64,000 nt of DNA from Histidinibacterium lentulum (lineage in GTDB: Bacteria; Pseudomonadota; Alphaproteobacteria; Rhodobacterales; Rhodobacteraceae). Every line of letters begins with the position of its first letter. Position 1 is the first letter of the stretch. Below the pieces are notes generated by a model that was not told where the DNA came from, searched no databases, and saw only the letters and a list, made by a program, of their open reading frames with translations. The stretch is taken from assembly GCF_003789055.1 (NCBI RefSeq), contig NZ_ML119086.1, positions 124,001-188,000 on the forward strand, in the 5' to 3' direction. A program made the position numbers and the translations under genes. Positions 19,978-28,498 of this stretch are shown here, piece after piece.

Positions 19978-20612
19978 CCACGGTTCTGGTCGATTACGAC
20001 GCGGGCAATCTCCATTCGGCGCAGAAGGCCTTCGAGCGGATGGCTGCGGAGACGGGCGCGGGCAAGATTGTCGTGAGTGCCGATCCCGAGGTTGTGGCGG
20101 GGGCCGACCGGATCGTGCTGCCGGGCGACGGCGCCTTTCCGGCCTGCCGCCGGGCGCTCCACGCGATCCCGGGTCTGGCCGAGGCGCTGCGCGAGGCGGT
20201 GGAGGAGCGGGGTCGCCCGTTTCTGGGTATCTGCGTGGGGATGCAGCTTCTGGCCACCGTCGGCCATGAATACGAGGAGACGCCCGGTTTCGGCTGGGTG
20301 CCCGGAGAGATCCGACGGATCGCCCCCGGCGATCCTGCGTTGAAGGTGCCGCACATGGGCTGGAACGATCTGGTCATCGACCGCGCGCATCCGGTGACCA
20401 AGGGGATCACCGCGGGCGATCACGCCTACTTCGTCCATTCCTGGCAGATGGAGGTGGCGGACCCTGCCGACCTCGTGGCCCATGTGGACTATGGCGGGCG
20501 GGTGACGGCCATCGTCGGGCGCGGCACCGTGCTGGGCACGCAGTTCCATCCCGAGAAAAGCCAGTCCGCGGGGCTCCGGCTGATCGCGAACTTCCTCGGC
20601 TGGCGGCCCTGA
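19974..20612 (+). CDS. hisH: Imidazole glycerol phosphate synthase, glutaminase subunit
   Basis: Class I glutamine amidotransferase supplying ammonia to HisF for imidazole-ring closure. The 212-residue product has [20 protein letters not shown] at the N-terminus, the nucleophile in [14 protein letters not shown], the oxyanion-strand region [11 protein letters not shown], and the His-Glu dyad in [14 protein letters not shown]. Its partner HisF is encoded at 26203-26964, separated from it by a minus-strand ABC transporter block. Translation is coupled to hisB. Confidence 0.96.
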   Translation: MTTVLVDYDAGNLHSAQKAFERMAAETGAGKIVVSADPEVVAGADRIVLPGDGAFPACRRALHAIPGLAEALREAVEERGRPFLGICVGMQLLATVGHEYEETPGFGWVPGEIRRIAPGDPALKVPHMGWNDLVIDRAHPVTKGITAGDHAYFVHSWQMEVADPADLVAHVDYGGRVTAIVGRGTVLGTQFHPEKSQSAGLRLIANFLGWRP

Positions 20613-20889
20613 GGGCGGCAAGACGCCTGCGCCGGAGGCGCCCGTCGAAGTCTCGCCCGGCGTCCGGTCGAGACAGGCTCCGCCTCGACCCGCGGGTTGC
20701 CGGCGGCGGGTATGCTCAGGACCCGGGCGCGCTGCCGGGCGGTGTTTGCAGATCCCCGGGTCCGGGGCGACCCATCGGCGGGGACATGAAGGCATCGGTG
20801 ACCCTGCGACGAAGATATCCGTCCTTGCCCTGCCCCCCCTGAAGCCGGGGTGCGCCGTCCCGAACGACCGGAATCCTGGCCCCGATGCC

Positions 20890-21450
20890 TCACGCGGGGA
20901 CGCGCGCCTGCGCCAGCAGCGGCTGCACGAGCGCGGAGAGGCGGTCATCGAGCGAGACCCGGTCGCGCCTCGGACGGGAGAGCCAGTCCGCGGAGACGGC
21001 GACGAGCCCGGCGGCCACGAAGCGCGAGACCGAAGCATCGGGGACGCCGACGGTCCGTCCGAGATCTGTGCTGAGCGCCGCCTCGATCCGGGCGACGAAG
21101 GTGCGGCGCAGGTCGGCCTCCCCCGGCTCGCCCAGGATCACGCCGTAGAGCGCGCGGTGCGAGCCGAGATGCGCAGCGAGCCAGCCCACGGTTCGCAGGC
21201 GACCGGTGCGGACGGGGAAGGAGGCGATTTCCGCCTCGGCATCGGCCAGAGCCTCCGACAGGACGAGCCCCAGAAGCGCCCCCTTGCCGGTGAAATGCGC
21301 GTAAAAGGAGGAGCGCGCGATATCGGCGCGGTCGGCGATGTCCTGCACGGACAGGTCCGCCCAGCTTCCCTCGTTCAGTACGGCTTGCGCGGCGAGCAGC
21401 AGCCGCGCCCTTGTGCGCCGCACCCGGCGGTCGATCGTGTCCCGTGGCAT
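20890..21450 (-). CDS. TetR/AcrR-family transcriptional regulator
   Basis: A 186-residue regulator. The N-terminal helix-turn-helix spans about residues 10-55: RRTRARLLLAAQAVLNEGSW, then DLSVQDIADRADIARSSFYA and HFTGKGALLGLVL. The C-terminal two thirds form a variable ligand domain. The ATG at 21450 has GGAGGG upstream. It lies downstream of, and in the same direction as, the ABC importer, with a perfect 20-bp palindrome between it and the permease. Control of itself and possibly of the transporter is inferred. Confidence 0.88.
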   Translation of the reverse strand: MPRDTIDRRVRRTRARLLLAAQAVLNEGSWADLSVQDIADRADIARSSFYAHFTGKGALLGLVLSEALADAEAEIASFPVRTGRLRTVGWLAAHLGSHRALYGVILGEPGEADLRRTFVARIEAALSTDLGRTVGVPDASVSRFVAAGLVAVSADWLSRPRRDRVSLDDRLSALVQPLLAQARVPA

Positions 21451-21520
21451 TCTGCCCTCCGCTCCATCTGCGTCGTCACGACATTAGGGCAGCGAAGGTT
21501 TCCAGACGGTTAACGCGAGA

Positions 21521-21540
21521 GTTGACACCGGGGTGTCAAC
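21521..21540. promoter_or_regulatory. Perfect 20-bp palindrome, candidate TetR operator
   Basis: GTTGACACC (21521-21529) and GGTGTCAAC (21532-21540) form a perfect inverted repeat around two G residues. It overlaps the permease stop codon and lies 70 bp upstream of the TetR-family start. On the minus strand the repeat contains a consensus TTGACA -35 element directed at the regulator gene. There is no T-run, so a terminator is less likely. Confidence 0.6.
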
Positions 21541-22378
21541 CTGACGGACGTTCGGCCCAGCCGGCGAAGGTTTTCTCCAGCCAGACGACGACGTAGTAGA
21601 GAACGATCCCGAGGAAGGCGAGTGCGATCAGGACCGCGAACATCAGCGGGTAATCCGAGTTCGTCTTGCCCGAATCGAAGAGCGCGCCGAGGCCGCGCCC
21701 GTGGGGCGACACGATCTCCATCAGGTTGGTGCCGATGAAGGCCAGCGTGACCGCCACCTTCAGCGCGCCGAAGAATTCCGGCAGCGTCTTCGGCAGGGCG
21801 ATCTTCCAGAAGATCGTCGTCTGGCTGGCGCCCAGCGAGCGCAGGATATCCCGGTATTCGGGCTCCAGCGTCGACAGCCCGATGGAGACCGACACGGCGA
21901 TGGGAAAGAAGGAGATCATGAAGGCGATCAGCACCGTGTTGAAGTCGTGCTGACCCACGAACAGAAGCGCCACGATGGGCACCACCGTGGCCTTGGGGAT
22001 CGCGTTGAACCCCACCAGCAGCGGGTAGAGCGCATCGCGCATTGTGCGCGAAAACCCCATGAGCATCCCGATGCCCACGCCGACGACCACGGCAAGGATC
22101 AGCCCCACCACCGTGCGCCACAGCGTTTGCCAGCCCATGACGAGGAACAGCTCCCAGTATTTCGCATAGGCGGGCGGCAGGTCGGATGGCGAGGCCATGA
22201 CATAGTCGGGCCAGTTGTTGACCCACACCAGCGCCTCCCAGACCAGGAGGAAGACCACCACCGCCGCCAGCGGCGCCAGCAGCGCGCGGCTGGTGAGGGC
22301 GCGGGCAAGACCGCCCTTCATCGCCCCGGCGGCGCTGTCGCGGGTCGTGTCGGGCAAGGGGGCGGGCACATAGGCCAT
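21536..22378 (-). CDS. ABC transporter permease (NMT1/SsuC-type importer)
   Basis: A 280-residue inner-membrane permease of the family used for nitrate, sulfonate, taurine and pyrimidine-precursor uptake. It has about six hydrophobic spans (for example LLAPLAAVVVFLLVWEALVW and GLILAVVVGVGIGMLMGF). The ATPase-coupling EAA loop is recognisable in EPEYRDILRSLGASQTTIFW followed by KIALPKTLPEF. It is the last gene of the three-gene importer transcribed leftwards, 16 bp after the ATPase. The substrate is not known. Confidence 0.9.
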   Translation of the reverse strand: MAYVPAPLPDTTRDSAAGAMKGGLARALTSRALLAPLAAVVVFLLVWEALVWVNNWPDYVMASPSDLPPAYAKYWELFLVMGWQTLWRTVVGLILAVVVGVGIGMLMGFSRTMRDALYPLLVGFNAIPKATVVPIVALLFVGQHDFNTVLIAFMISFFPIAVSVSIGLSTLEPEYRDILRSLGASQTTIFWKIALPKTLPEFFGALKVAVTLAFIGTNLMEIVSPHGRGLGALFDSGKTNSDYPLMFAVLIALAFLGIVLYYVVVWLEKTFAGWAERPSG

Positions 22379-22394
22379 GACGGATCCTTTCCGG

Positions 22395-23261
22395 CTATTC
22401 GGCGGCCGCAGGGGTCGTGTCTCCGGCGGGCGCCCTGCCCTGCGCGACCTCGATCTGGTGGCGCAGGATGGCCAGCATCTCTGCGGCCTCGGGCGTGTAA
22501 AGATGATCGAGGTCCCGCGGTCCGGTCTGGGGCACGTCGAGCACGTATTGCGTCCGCGCAGGCCGCTGGGACAGCACCACCACCTGATCGGCAAGGAAGA
22601 TCGATTCACGCAGGTCGTGGGTGATCAGGACGCCGGTGAAGGGCTCTTTCTCCTTCACCTGGTGCATCGTCTGCCAGAGGTCCTCGCGCGTGAAGGCGTC
22701 GAGCGCGCCGAAGGGCTCGTCGAGAATGAGCACCTCGGGCTGATGGACGAGCGACCGGCAGAGCGAGGCGCGCTGGCGCATGCCGCCCGACAGCTCCGAC
22801 GGACGTTTGTCCTCGAACCCCGAGAGCCCGACCAGCGACAGAAGATAGCGCGCGCGGTCCTCCTGCTCCTTCTTCGTCAGCTTCGTCGGCACGATCTCGA
22901 GCGGCAGCATCACGTTCTTCAGGATCGTGCGCCATTCCAGCAGGACCGGGTTCTGGAACGCCATGCCCACGGTGGAGCGGGGCGATTTCACCCGCTCGCC
23001 ATGGAGCCAGACCTCGCCCTCGTCGGGCTTCATCAGCCCGGCAATCAGCTTCGTCAGCGTGGACTTGCCGCAGCCCGAGGGTCCGACCACCGCGACGAAT
23101 CCGCCTTCGGGAACGGAAATCTCGAGCCCATCCAGAACCGGCAGAGGCCCCGCGGCGGTCTGATAGGCGTGGCGCACGCCCGAGATGTGGATGAGCTTGT
23201 CCAAGGGCGCCTCCGGGGCGTGCGGCGCCGGACCATCGGCCCGGCGCCGGGGTTGCGTCAC
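22395..23261 (-). CDS. ABC transporter ATP-binding protein
   Basis: A 288-residue cytoplasmic ATPase of the SsuB/TauB type. Motifs in order: Walker A in VVGPSGCGKSTLTKLIAGL, Q-loop in VGMAFQNPVLLEWRTILKNV, signature LSGGMRQRASLCRSL, Walker B VLILDEPFGALDAFTRED and H-loop VLITHDLRESIFLAD. The start overlaps the stop of the substrate-binding protein gene by 4 bp, so the pair is translationally coupled. It works with the following permease. Confidence 0.95.
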   Translation of the reverse strand: MTQPRRRADGPAPHAPEAPLDKLIHISGVRHAYQTAAGPLPVLDGLEISVPEGGFVAVVGPSGCGKSTLTKLIAGLMKPDEGEVWLHGERVKSPRSTVGMAFQNPVLLEWRTILKNVMLPLEIVPTKLTKKEQEDRARYLLSLVGLSGFEDKRPSELSGGMRQRASLCRSLVHQPEVLILDEPFGALDAFTREDLWQTMHQVKEKEPFTGVLITHDLRESIFLADQVVVLSQRPARTQYVLDVPQTGPRDLDHLYTPEAAEMLAILRHQIEVAQGRAPAGDTTPAAAE

Positions 23262-24259
23262 TCGAGCGAGAACCCGCCTTCGGGCAGGTAGGCGTCGGTG
23301 AAATAGAGGCTCGCGTCGGGCTCGGTCTGGAACTCGTAGGTCAGCGCGATCTGTTCGAGCGCGGTCGCCATGCGCTCGTCGTCGATGATGCCGAAGCCCT
23401 CGGTCGTGGTGAAATCGGTCACCACGTTGGCGCCGATGGCCAGCTCCAGCCGGCGCTGTTCCAGCTCCGCATCGGCGGCGGGGTTGCGCTCGATAAGACT
23501 CGGGATGGAGGCCGCGGGATCGGCGATGGTTTCGACCCAGCCCGCGGCAACGGCGCGCAGGAAGGCCTCGATCACCTCGGGATTCTCGGCGGCGAACTCC
23601 GTATTGGCGATGATTGCGTTGCCGTAGAGCTGCACGCCATGATCGGCCATCAGGATCGTGGTGATGTCGTCCTCGGGCACGCCCAGTCGCGCGACGTTTA
23701 GGTAGGAGGTGAAGGAGAAGCCCGTCACCGCGTCCACCGCGCCCTCGGCCAGCATCGGCTCGCGGGTCGGGAAGCCCACGGGCTCGACCGTGATGGCCGA
23801 CATGTCGAGATCGTTCTCGGCGGCGAAGATCGGGAACTGCGCCCAGGCGCCATCGGGCGGCGGCGCGCCGAGGATCTTGCCCTCGAGATCGGCGGGGCTC
23901 TCGACGCCCTGGCTGATCCGGCCGATCACCGCGAACGGCGGCTTGTCGTAGACCATCATCACCGCGATCACCGGCGCGCCGGGGTTCTGGTCGAGGAACT
24001 TGATCAGCGAGTTGATGTCGGCGAAACCCACCGGGAAGGCGCCGGTCGCCACCTTCGGGATCGCGTCGAGCGATCCGTCGCCGGCGGCGATCTCCACCTC
24101 CAGTCCCTCGGCGGCGAAATGGCCGCTGTCGATGGCGACGAAATAGGGCGCCGAGGGGCCTTCGAACCGCCAGTCTAGGGCGAAGGACAGCTCGGTCTGC
24201 GCCGAGGCCGTGCCGGCGGCCAGAGCGAGGCCGAGGCCGAGGAAATGCTTTGCGTACAC
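23258..24259 (-). CDS. ABC transporter substrate-binding protein (NMT1/THI5-like)
   Basis: A 333-residue periplasmic binding protein, first gene of the importer. The GTG start at 24259 is chosen because GAAGGGG lies about eight bases upstream and a signal peptide follows directly (AKHFLGLGLALAAGTASA|Q). Mature features of the THI5/SsuA family are ELSFALDWRFEGPSAPYFVA, GHFAAEGLEVEIAAGDGS, ATGAFPVGFADINSLIKF and GVESPADLEGKILGAPP. THI5-like proteins bind pyrimidine, sulfonate or aromatic ligands; no TPP riboswitch is visible upstream, so thiamine precursor uptake is not supported. Confidence 0.88.
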   Translation of the reverse strand: MYAKHFLGLGLALAAGTASAQTELSFALDWRFEGPSAPYFVAIDSGHFAAEGLEVEIAAGDGSLDAIPKVATGAFPVGFADINSLIKFLDQNPGAPVIAVMMVYDKPPFAVIGRISQGVESPADLEGKILGAPPPDGAWAQFPIFAAENDLDMSAITVEPVGFPTREPMLAEGAVDAVTGFSFTSYLNVARLGVPEDDITTILMADHGVQLYGNAIIANTEFAAENPEVIEAFLRAVAAGWVETIADPAASIPSLIERNPAADAELEQRRLELAIGANVVTDFTTTEGFGIIDDERMATALEQIALTYEFQTEPDASLYFTDAYLPEGGFSLE

Positions 24260-24338
24260 GATATTGACCCCTTCGGTTGTGAATGGCTCACGCCGAGATG
24301 ACGCTGCCGTCGCAACGGTGCTAGCGGCAGGTTTCCCA

Positions 24339-24364
24339 TGATGCACGGTTTCGCCCGTGCATCA
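24339..24364. promoter_or_regulatory. Inverted repeat upstream of the ABC importer
   Basis: TGATGCACGG (24339-24348) and CCGTGCATCA (24355-24364) are perfect 10-bp arms with a 6-base loop. They lie 80 bp upstream of the start of the substrate-binding protein gene. This could be an operator or an RNA hairpin in the leader. The sequence differs from the palindrome at 21521, so a different factor may bind. Confidence 0.5.
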
Positions 24365-24436
24365 CTTGCCGGCCTGCTGAAAGCGCCCGAAAGCAAGGCA
24401 GTCCCGTCAGTAAAGCCCATCATTTGGGCGTTGTCA

Positions 24437-24829
24437 TCAATTCCCGGTCACGCGGGTCCAGGTGCCCCCGTCGCGGCACACGAAGAGGACGCAACCCTTC
24501 AGCGTGATGCTGTCGCCCGCCAGCACGAGCCGGCCGTGGTAGGTCTCGTCCCGGTCCGGCGACCAGAGCCTGCCGCGGTAGCGCCCCCCGCCCTCGGGCA
24601 CGGTGTCGAAGATGATGTTGCGACCGATATACTCGCCCCCCGTGGGCTGGCCCGCGGCATCCACCGCTGCCACCAGCGTGCCGCAGAGCATGTCGCCGCA
24701 CGGCGCGATCTCGATGACGCCGCGATTGCCGAAATCATCGGGGATTGTGGCCCAGCGTCCCTCGAGGGGATCGGCCGCAAGGCTGGTTGCCGCAACCGCG
24801 AGGGCGGCCGCAAAAGAGAGGGGGCGCAT
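24437..24829 (-). CDS. DUF2147 secreted protein
   Basis: A 130-residue protein with a cleavable signal peptide (RPLSFAAALAVAATSLAA). The mature part matches the DUF2147 lipocalin-like group: LEGRWATIPDDFGNRGVIEI, then APCGDMLCGTLV, and the C-terminal LKGCVLFVCRDGGTWTRV. The four cysteines (CGDMLCG and GCVLFVC) could form periplasmic disulfides. An AGGAG ribosome binding site precedes the ATG. It is divergent from hisA and unrelated in function as far as can be told. Confidence 0.85.
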   Translation of the reverse strand: MRPLSFAAALAVAATSLAADPLEGRWATIPDDFGNRGVIEIAPCGDMLCGTLVAAVDAAGQPTGGEYIGRNIIFDTVPEGGGRYRGRLWSPDRDETYHGRLVLAGDSITLKGCVLFVCRDGGTWTRVTGN

Positions 24830-24952
24830 CGGTAACTCCTGAGGGTTGCCCCTGCATCTGGCGCCTCGCCCGCGAGTCGCGCAAGCCGGATCATCCGAGG
24901 TTGCGCCCCGCCGCGACCCGTGGTGTTAGGCGCGTCAAGAGAGGGGCCCGTC

Positions 24953-25672
24953 ATGATCCTTTATCCCGCCATCGACCTGAAGGACGGCCAGGCCGTCCGC
25001 CTTCTGCGCGGCGAGATGTCCGCGGCCACGGTCTTCAACGACGATCCCGCTGCCCAGGCCCGCGTTTTCGCCGATGCCGGCGCAGAGTGGCTGCATCTTG
25101 TCGATCTGAATGGCGCCTTCGCTGGCCGCCCGGTGAACGGGGCGGCGGTCGAGGCGATCCTCGCCGCAACGGACCTGCCCGCGCAACTGGGCGGCGGCAT
25201 ACGCGACATGGCCACCATCGAGAGCTGGCTTGCAAAAGGCCTCACGCGGGTAATCCTCGGGACCGTGGCGGTGGAAAACCCCGCCCTCGTGCGCGAGGCA
25301 GCGCGCGCCTTTCCCGGCCAAGTCGCCGTGGGGCTCGACGCGCGGGGCGGCAAGGTGGCCACCAAGGGCTGGGCCGAGGAGACCGAGGAAGAGGTCACCG
25401 ACCTCGCCCGCCGCTTCGAGGACGCAGGGATCGCCGCCATCGTCTACACCGACATCGACCGCGACGGCGCCATGGGCGGGCCCAACGTCGCCGCGACCGA
25501 GGCGCTGGCTCGGTCGGTTTCGGTGCCGGTCATCGCCTCGGGCGGCGTGTCCTCGCTCGGGGATCTCGCAAGGCTCAAGGAGACCGGCGTGATCGCGGGC
25601 GCGATCTCGGGCCGGGCGCTCTACGATGGCGCGCTCGATCTTTCCGAGGCGCTGGCGCTTCTGGCGGGTTAG
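24953..25672 (+). CDS. hisA: Phosphoribosylformimino-5-aminoimidazole carboxamide ribotide isomerase
   Basis: Fourth step of histidine synthesis: isomerises ProFAR to PRFAR, the substrate of HisF/HisH. The 239-residue TIM barrel starts [20 protein letters not shown] with the catalytic Asp, and shows [65 protein letters not shown] and [13 protein letters not shown]. The last four bases overlap the convergent DUF302 gene. A GAGAGGGG ribosome binding site precedes the ATG at 24953. Confidence 0.97.
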   Translation: MILYPAIDLKDGQAVRLLRGEMSAATVFNDDPAAQARVFADAGAEWLHLVDLNGAFAGRPVNGAAVEAILAATDLPAQLGGGIRDMATIESWLAKGLTRVILGTVAVENPALVREAARAFPGQVAVGLDARGGKVATKGWAEETEEEVTDLARRFEDAGIAAIVYTDIDRDGAMGGPNVAATEALARSVSVPVIASGGVSSLGDLARLKETGVIAGAISGRALYDGALDLSEALALLAG

Positions 25673-26106
25673 TCCCGCGCGGCTCTCTCGGTCAGGGTCT
25701 CCAGCGCATCCTCCATCGCCTCGACGAACTCGGCGTCATCGTCGACATCCGTGTCGTCGAACATTTCCTCGACCTCCTCGTAGATGAGCACGGTCTGCCC
25801 CTCCACATCGGCCACCAGAACCCGCAGCGGCAACACCACGCCCGCGCGGATGTCCTGCTGCATGGCGGACGTGCCGAGCCGCGGATTGCCGAAGATCAGA
25901 AGCTCTGCGTCTGGCAGATCCATCTCCACCGAAACCGCGCCCTCGGCGTGATTGACCCGGGCAAAGACGGTGGCCCCCGCCTCGACAACGGCCGCCTCGA
26001 GACGGTCGGTCACCTCCGAGACGGAGCCCTCGGCCTCGACCCGTTCCCAGTCGGCAAGGGCGGGCGTGGCGGCAAGGGCAAGGGTCAGCGCGGCGGGAAG
26101 TTTCAT
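25669..26106 (-). CDS. DUF302 secreted protein
   Basis: A 145-residue protein with an N-terminal signal peptide ([18 protein letters not shown]). The DUF302 core is clear: [20 protein letters not shown] followed by [20 protein letters not shown], then [16 protein letters not shown]. The C-terminus is acidic ([20 protein letters not shown]). It is wedged antisense between hisA and hisF and touches hisA tail to tail. Its role is unknown; the fold is a small alpha/beta sandwich in characterised relatives. Confidence 0.87.
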   Translation of the reverse strand: MKLPAALTLALAATPALADWERVEAEGSVSEVTDRLEAAVVEAGATVFARVNHAEGAVSVEMDLPDAELLIFGNPRLGTSAMQQDIRAGVVLPLRVLVADVEGQTVLIYEEVEEMFDDTDVDDDAEFVEAMEDALETLTERAARD

Positions 26107-26202
26107 CGGATGGTCCTCTGGCACTACGATACCGCTTGCCAACGTCAGCGCCGGGCGGCGGTTCCCCTTCCGCTTTGGCCCGATCCCCGCTAGAGCGGCG
26201 GC

Positions 26203-26964
26203 ATGCTGAAGACCCGGATCATCCCCTGTCTCGACGTCGCCGACGGCCGCGTGGTCAAGGGCGTGAACTTTCTCGATCTGCGCGACGCGGGCGACCCGGT
26301 GGAACAGGCCCGCGCCTATGATGCGGCGGGCGCGGACGAGCTCTGCTTTCTCGACATCCACGCCACGCACGAGAACCGCGGCACGATGTATGACCTCGCC
26401 ACCCGCACGGCGGAGCAGTGCTTCATGCCGCTCACCATCGGCGGCGGCGTCAGGACCGTGGAGGACGTGCGCAACCTGCTGCTCGCGGGCGCCGACAAGG
26501 TCAGTTTCAATTCCGCGGCCGTGGCCAACCCCGACGTGCTGACGGAGGCCGCCCTGCGCTTCGGCAGTCAGTGCATCGTCTGCGCCATCGACGCGAAAAC
26601 GGTCGCGCCGGGCCGGTGGGAGATCTTCACCCACGGCGGTCGCCGCCCCACGGGCATCGACGCGGTCGAGTTCGCCCGGCGCGCGGCGGAGAAGGGCGCG
26701 GGAGAGATCCTGCTGACCTCGATGGACCGGGACGGCACGAAAGCCGGGTTCAACATCCCCCTGACCCGGGCGATCACCGAGGCCGTCGACATCCCCGTGA
26801 TCGCGAGCGGAGGCGTGGGCACGCTCGACCACCTCGTCGAGGGCGTGACCGAAGGCGGCGCGAGCGCCGTGCTCGCGGCCTCGATCTTCCATTTCGGCAC
26901 CTTCTCCATCGCCGAGGCCAAGGCACACATGGCCGCCGCCGGCATCCCCGTGAGGCTGACATGA
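26203..26964 (+). CDS. hisF: Imidazole glycerol phosphate synthase, cyclase subunit
   Basis: Uses ammonia from HisH to convert PRFAR to imidazole-glycerol phosphate and AICAR. The 253-residue TIM barrel begins [20 protein letters not shown] followed by [10 protein letters not shown], with the catalytic Asp in CLDV. Other motifs are [66 protein letters not shown] (second catalytic Asp) and [13 protein letters not shown]. Its stop overlaps the hisE start (ATGA). Confidence 0.97.
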   Translation: MLKTRIIPCLDVADGRVVKGVNFLDLRDAGDPVEQARAYDAAGADELCFLDIHATHENRGTMYDLATRTAEQCFMPLTIGGGVRTVEDVRNLLLAGADKVSFNSAAVANPDVLTEAALRFGSQCIVCAIDAKTVAPGRWEIFTHGGRRPTGIDAVEFARRAAEKGAGEILLTSMDRDGTKAGFNIPLTRAITEAVDIPVIASGGVGTLDHLVEGVTEGGASAVLAASIFHFGTFSIAEAKAHMAAAGIPVRLT

Positions 26965-27269
26965 GCATCGCCCGTCTCGCCACCACCATCGCCGCCCGCC
27001 GAGGCGCCGATCCCTCGTCCAGCTGGACGGCAAAGCTGCTGGCGCAAGGCCCCGAGAAGGCGGCGGAGAAATTCGGCGAGGAGGCGGTGGAGGCGATCAT
27101 CGAGGCCGTGCGCGGCGACCGCGCGCGCCTCACCGCCGAAGCGGCGGACGTGATCTACCACCTGCTCGTCATGTGCGCCGCCCGCGATGTCAGCCTCGGG
27201 GACATCGAGGCCGAACTCGCCCGCCGCGAGGGCCGGAGCGGTCTCGACGAGAAAGCCGCGCGCGGCTGA
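26961..27269 (+). CDS. hisE: Phosphoribosyl-ATP pyrophosphatase
   Basis: Second step of histidine synthesis, removing pyrophosphate from PR-ATP. The 102-residue all-alpha protein (MazG-like fold) has [20 protein letters not shown], then [10 protein letters not shown] and [20 protein letters not shown]. These carry the acidic EExxE and ExxD metal-binding motifs. Translationally coupled to hisF. It is the last recognisable his gene in this window. Confidence 0.95.
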   Translation: MSIARLATTIAARRGADPSSSWTAKLLAQGPEKAAEKFGEEAVEAIIEAVRGDRARLTAEAADVIYHLLVMCAARDVSLGDIEAELARREGRSGLDEKAARG

Positions 27270-27356
27270 GCCGCAACGACGCGGATGCACCGCGGCGCTG
27301 GAACCTCTTCCAGCCTTCGGCTAACCTAAGGGCACATTCGGAACATGAGGTGTGCC

Positions 27357-27947
27357 ATGGCTGGAAAGAAAGAGAAACCTGTCGCCGAGGCGCCCGCCCT
27401 GACGGAAGCAGAGGCCTCGGAGCGTCTTGCGAGGATACGGGTCGGTCTCCGCCACAGCTTCGCCGCGGCGGCGCTCGCCATGATCCAGCTTCCCCGCTAC
27501 CGGTCGCAGCATCTGAGCGACCTTGAACATCTCCTGCTGGAGCCCCTGCTGCGCGACCGCGTCGCCTTCGCCTATCCCAAGGACGTGACGGAGGCGGGAG
27601 GACTTGCGGATCAGGAGATCGCCGGCTTTGCCATCTGGGCCAGCGTCTCCCCAGAGGTGGACGGCCGCATCCGCGAACAGATCGCCCAGGGCACCTGGCC
27701 GATCCGGCTGAAGGCCGAGGACTGGACCAGCGGCGAAATCGCCTGGCTCTTCGACGTGGTGGCGCCGGGCAAGGACCGGGCGGCGTCGGTGATCGCGGGC
27801 TTCCGGAAACTCGTCGAGGGACGGCAACTGCACCTGCACCCGCTCATCGCGCGCCTCGTCGATCGCGAGACGCTGGAGAAGATGGGCGCCCGCCGCACCT
27901 CGGAGGCCGATGCCGAGACAGAGGACACGCCCGAGCCCGCCTCCTGA
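27357..27947 (+). CDS. HlyC-type toxin-activating lysine acyltransferase
   Basis: A 196-residue homologue of HlyC/RtxC, enzymes that transfer a fatty acyl chain from acyl-ACP to internal lysines of RTX toxins. The core IRLKAEDWTSGEIAWLFDVV followed by APGKD aligns without gaps to the HlyC stretch containing EDWTSGDRKWFIDWIAPFG; Asp133 occupies the place of HlyC Asp92. FAIWASVSPEVDGRI matches the family strand-helix. The region LPRYRSQHLSDLEHLLLEPL aligns with HlyC SPLHRNWPVSLFAINVLP, which puts Tyr48 where the catalytic His23 should be. The ATG at 27357 is preferred to one four codons earlier because GAGG (27347-27350) precedes it. It converges on the giant RTX gene, its probable substrate (inference). 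Confidence 0.85.
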   Translation: MAGKKEKPVAEAPALTEAEASERLARIRVGLRHSFAAAALAMIQLPRYRSQHLSDLEHLLLEPLLRDRVAFAYPKDVTEAGGLADQEIAGFAIWASVSPEVDGRIREQIAQGTWPIRLKAEDWTSGEIAWLFDVVAPGKDRAASVIAGFRKLVEGRQLHLHPLIARLVDRETLEKMGARRTSEADAETEDTPEPAS

Positions 27948-27992
27948 GACAGGAGCCGGTTCGCGCCCGGACCCCTGCACCACGACCGGACG

Positions 27993-28017
27993 AAGGGCCC
28001 GGACATCCGGGCCCTTT
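27993..28017 (+). terminator. Intrinsic terminator after the acyltransferase gene
   Basis: AAGGGCCCGG (27993-28002) and CCGGGCCCTT (28007-28016) form a perfect 10-bp stem with an ACAT loop. A short TTT run ends the plus-strand copy. It lies 46 bp after the stop. The weak T-tract makes efficiency uncertain. Confidence 0.6.
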
Positions 28018-28066
28018 GCGGTTCAGACACCGTGGCCCCGTCACCCAGACCCGGCAGGAAGTCGGG

Positions 28067-28303
28067 TCAGGTGGATTCCTCCACTTCCTCGTCGTCATCC
28101 TGCGATGCGGCGAGGATGGCCAGAAGGGCCACAGGTCCCAGGATTGCCGCGGTCCCGCCAAGTCCCCCGAGCGAGCCGAGAGAGCCCGTCTCGGGTTCGG
28201 GCGGAAGCGGAACCGGAATGGTGATGGCATCGTCGAACCCGCCCGCGAGGGCCGGGCCGGACAGCGCGACGAGCGCGGCGGCAAAGACAGGGGTCAGGCG
28301 CAT
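28067..28303 (-). CDS. Small secreted or single-span membrane protein
   Basis: A 78-residue protein beginning with a signal peptide (RLTPVFAAALVALSGPALAG). It continues with a Pro/Glu-rich stretch (ITIPVPLPPEPETGS), a glycine-rich turn (LGSLGGLGG), one hydrophobic span (TAAILGPVALLAILAAS) and an acidic tail (QDDDEEVEEST). The ATG at 28303 has GGAGA upstream. It lies 195 bp downstream of the giant RTX gene and on the same strand, so cotranscription is possible but unproven. No family is recognised; its similarity to small roseobacter membrane proteins is only compositional. Confidence 0.65.
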   Translation of the reverse strand: MRLTPVFAAALVALSGPALAGGFDDAITIPVPLPPEPETGSLGSLGGLGGTAAILGPVALLAILAASQDDDEEVEEST

Positions 28304-28498
28304 GTTCGGTCTCCAGCAGCGTGATCGGCCGGGAATTCGACCTAGCGTAAACCTGACGCGATTCGCGATGCGAGGTCCAGGGATCCTGTCCGATCTGCAC
28401 GAACTATCGGCGCGGGCTGCCCTCGGACCCAGGCCACGGCGTCGAGGTGCCCGATATCCGGGCGACGCAGCCCTGGCGTCTCTCGGGAGGGCGCTCCG

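Noticed and set aside
24260..24436. TPP (THI-box) riboswitch ahead of the THI5-like importer
   Set aside because: None of the conserved THI-box segments could be found; only an inverted repeat is present.
28449..28463. Hairpin GCCCG-ATATC-CGGGC after the giant gene as terminator
   Set aside because: Short stem without a T-run on either strand; termination there cannot be claimed.
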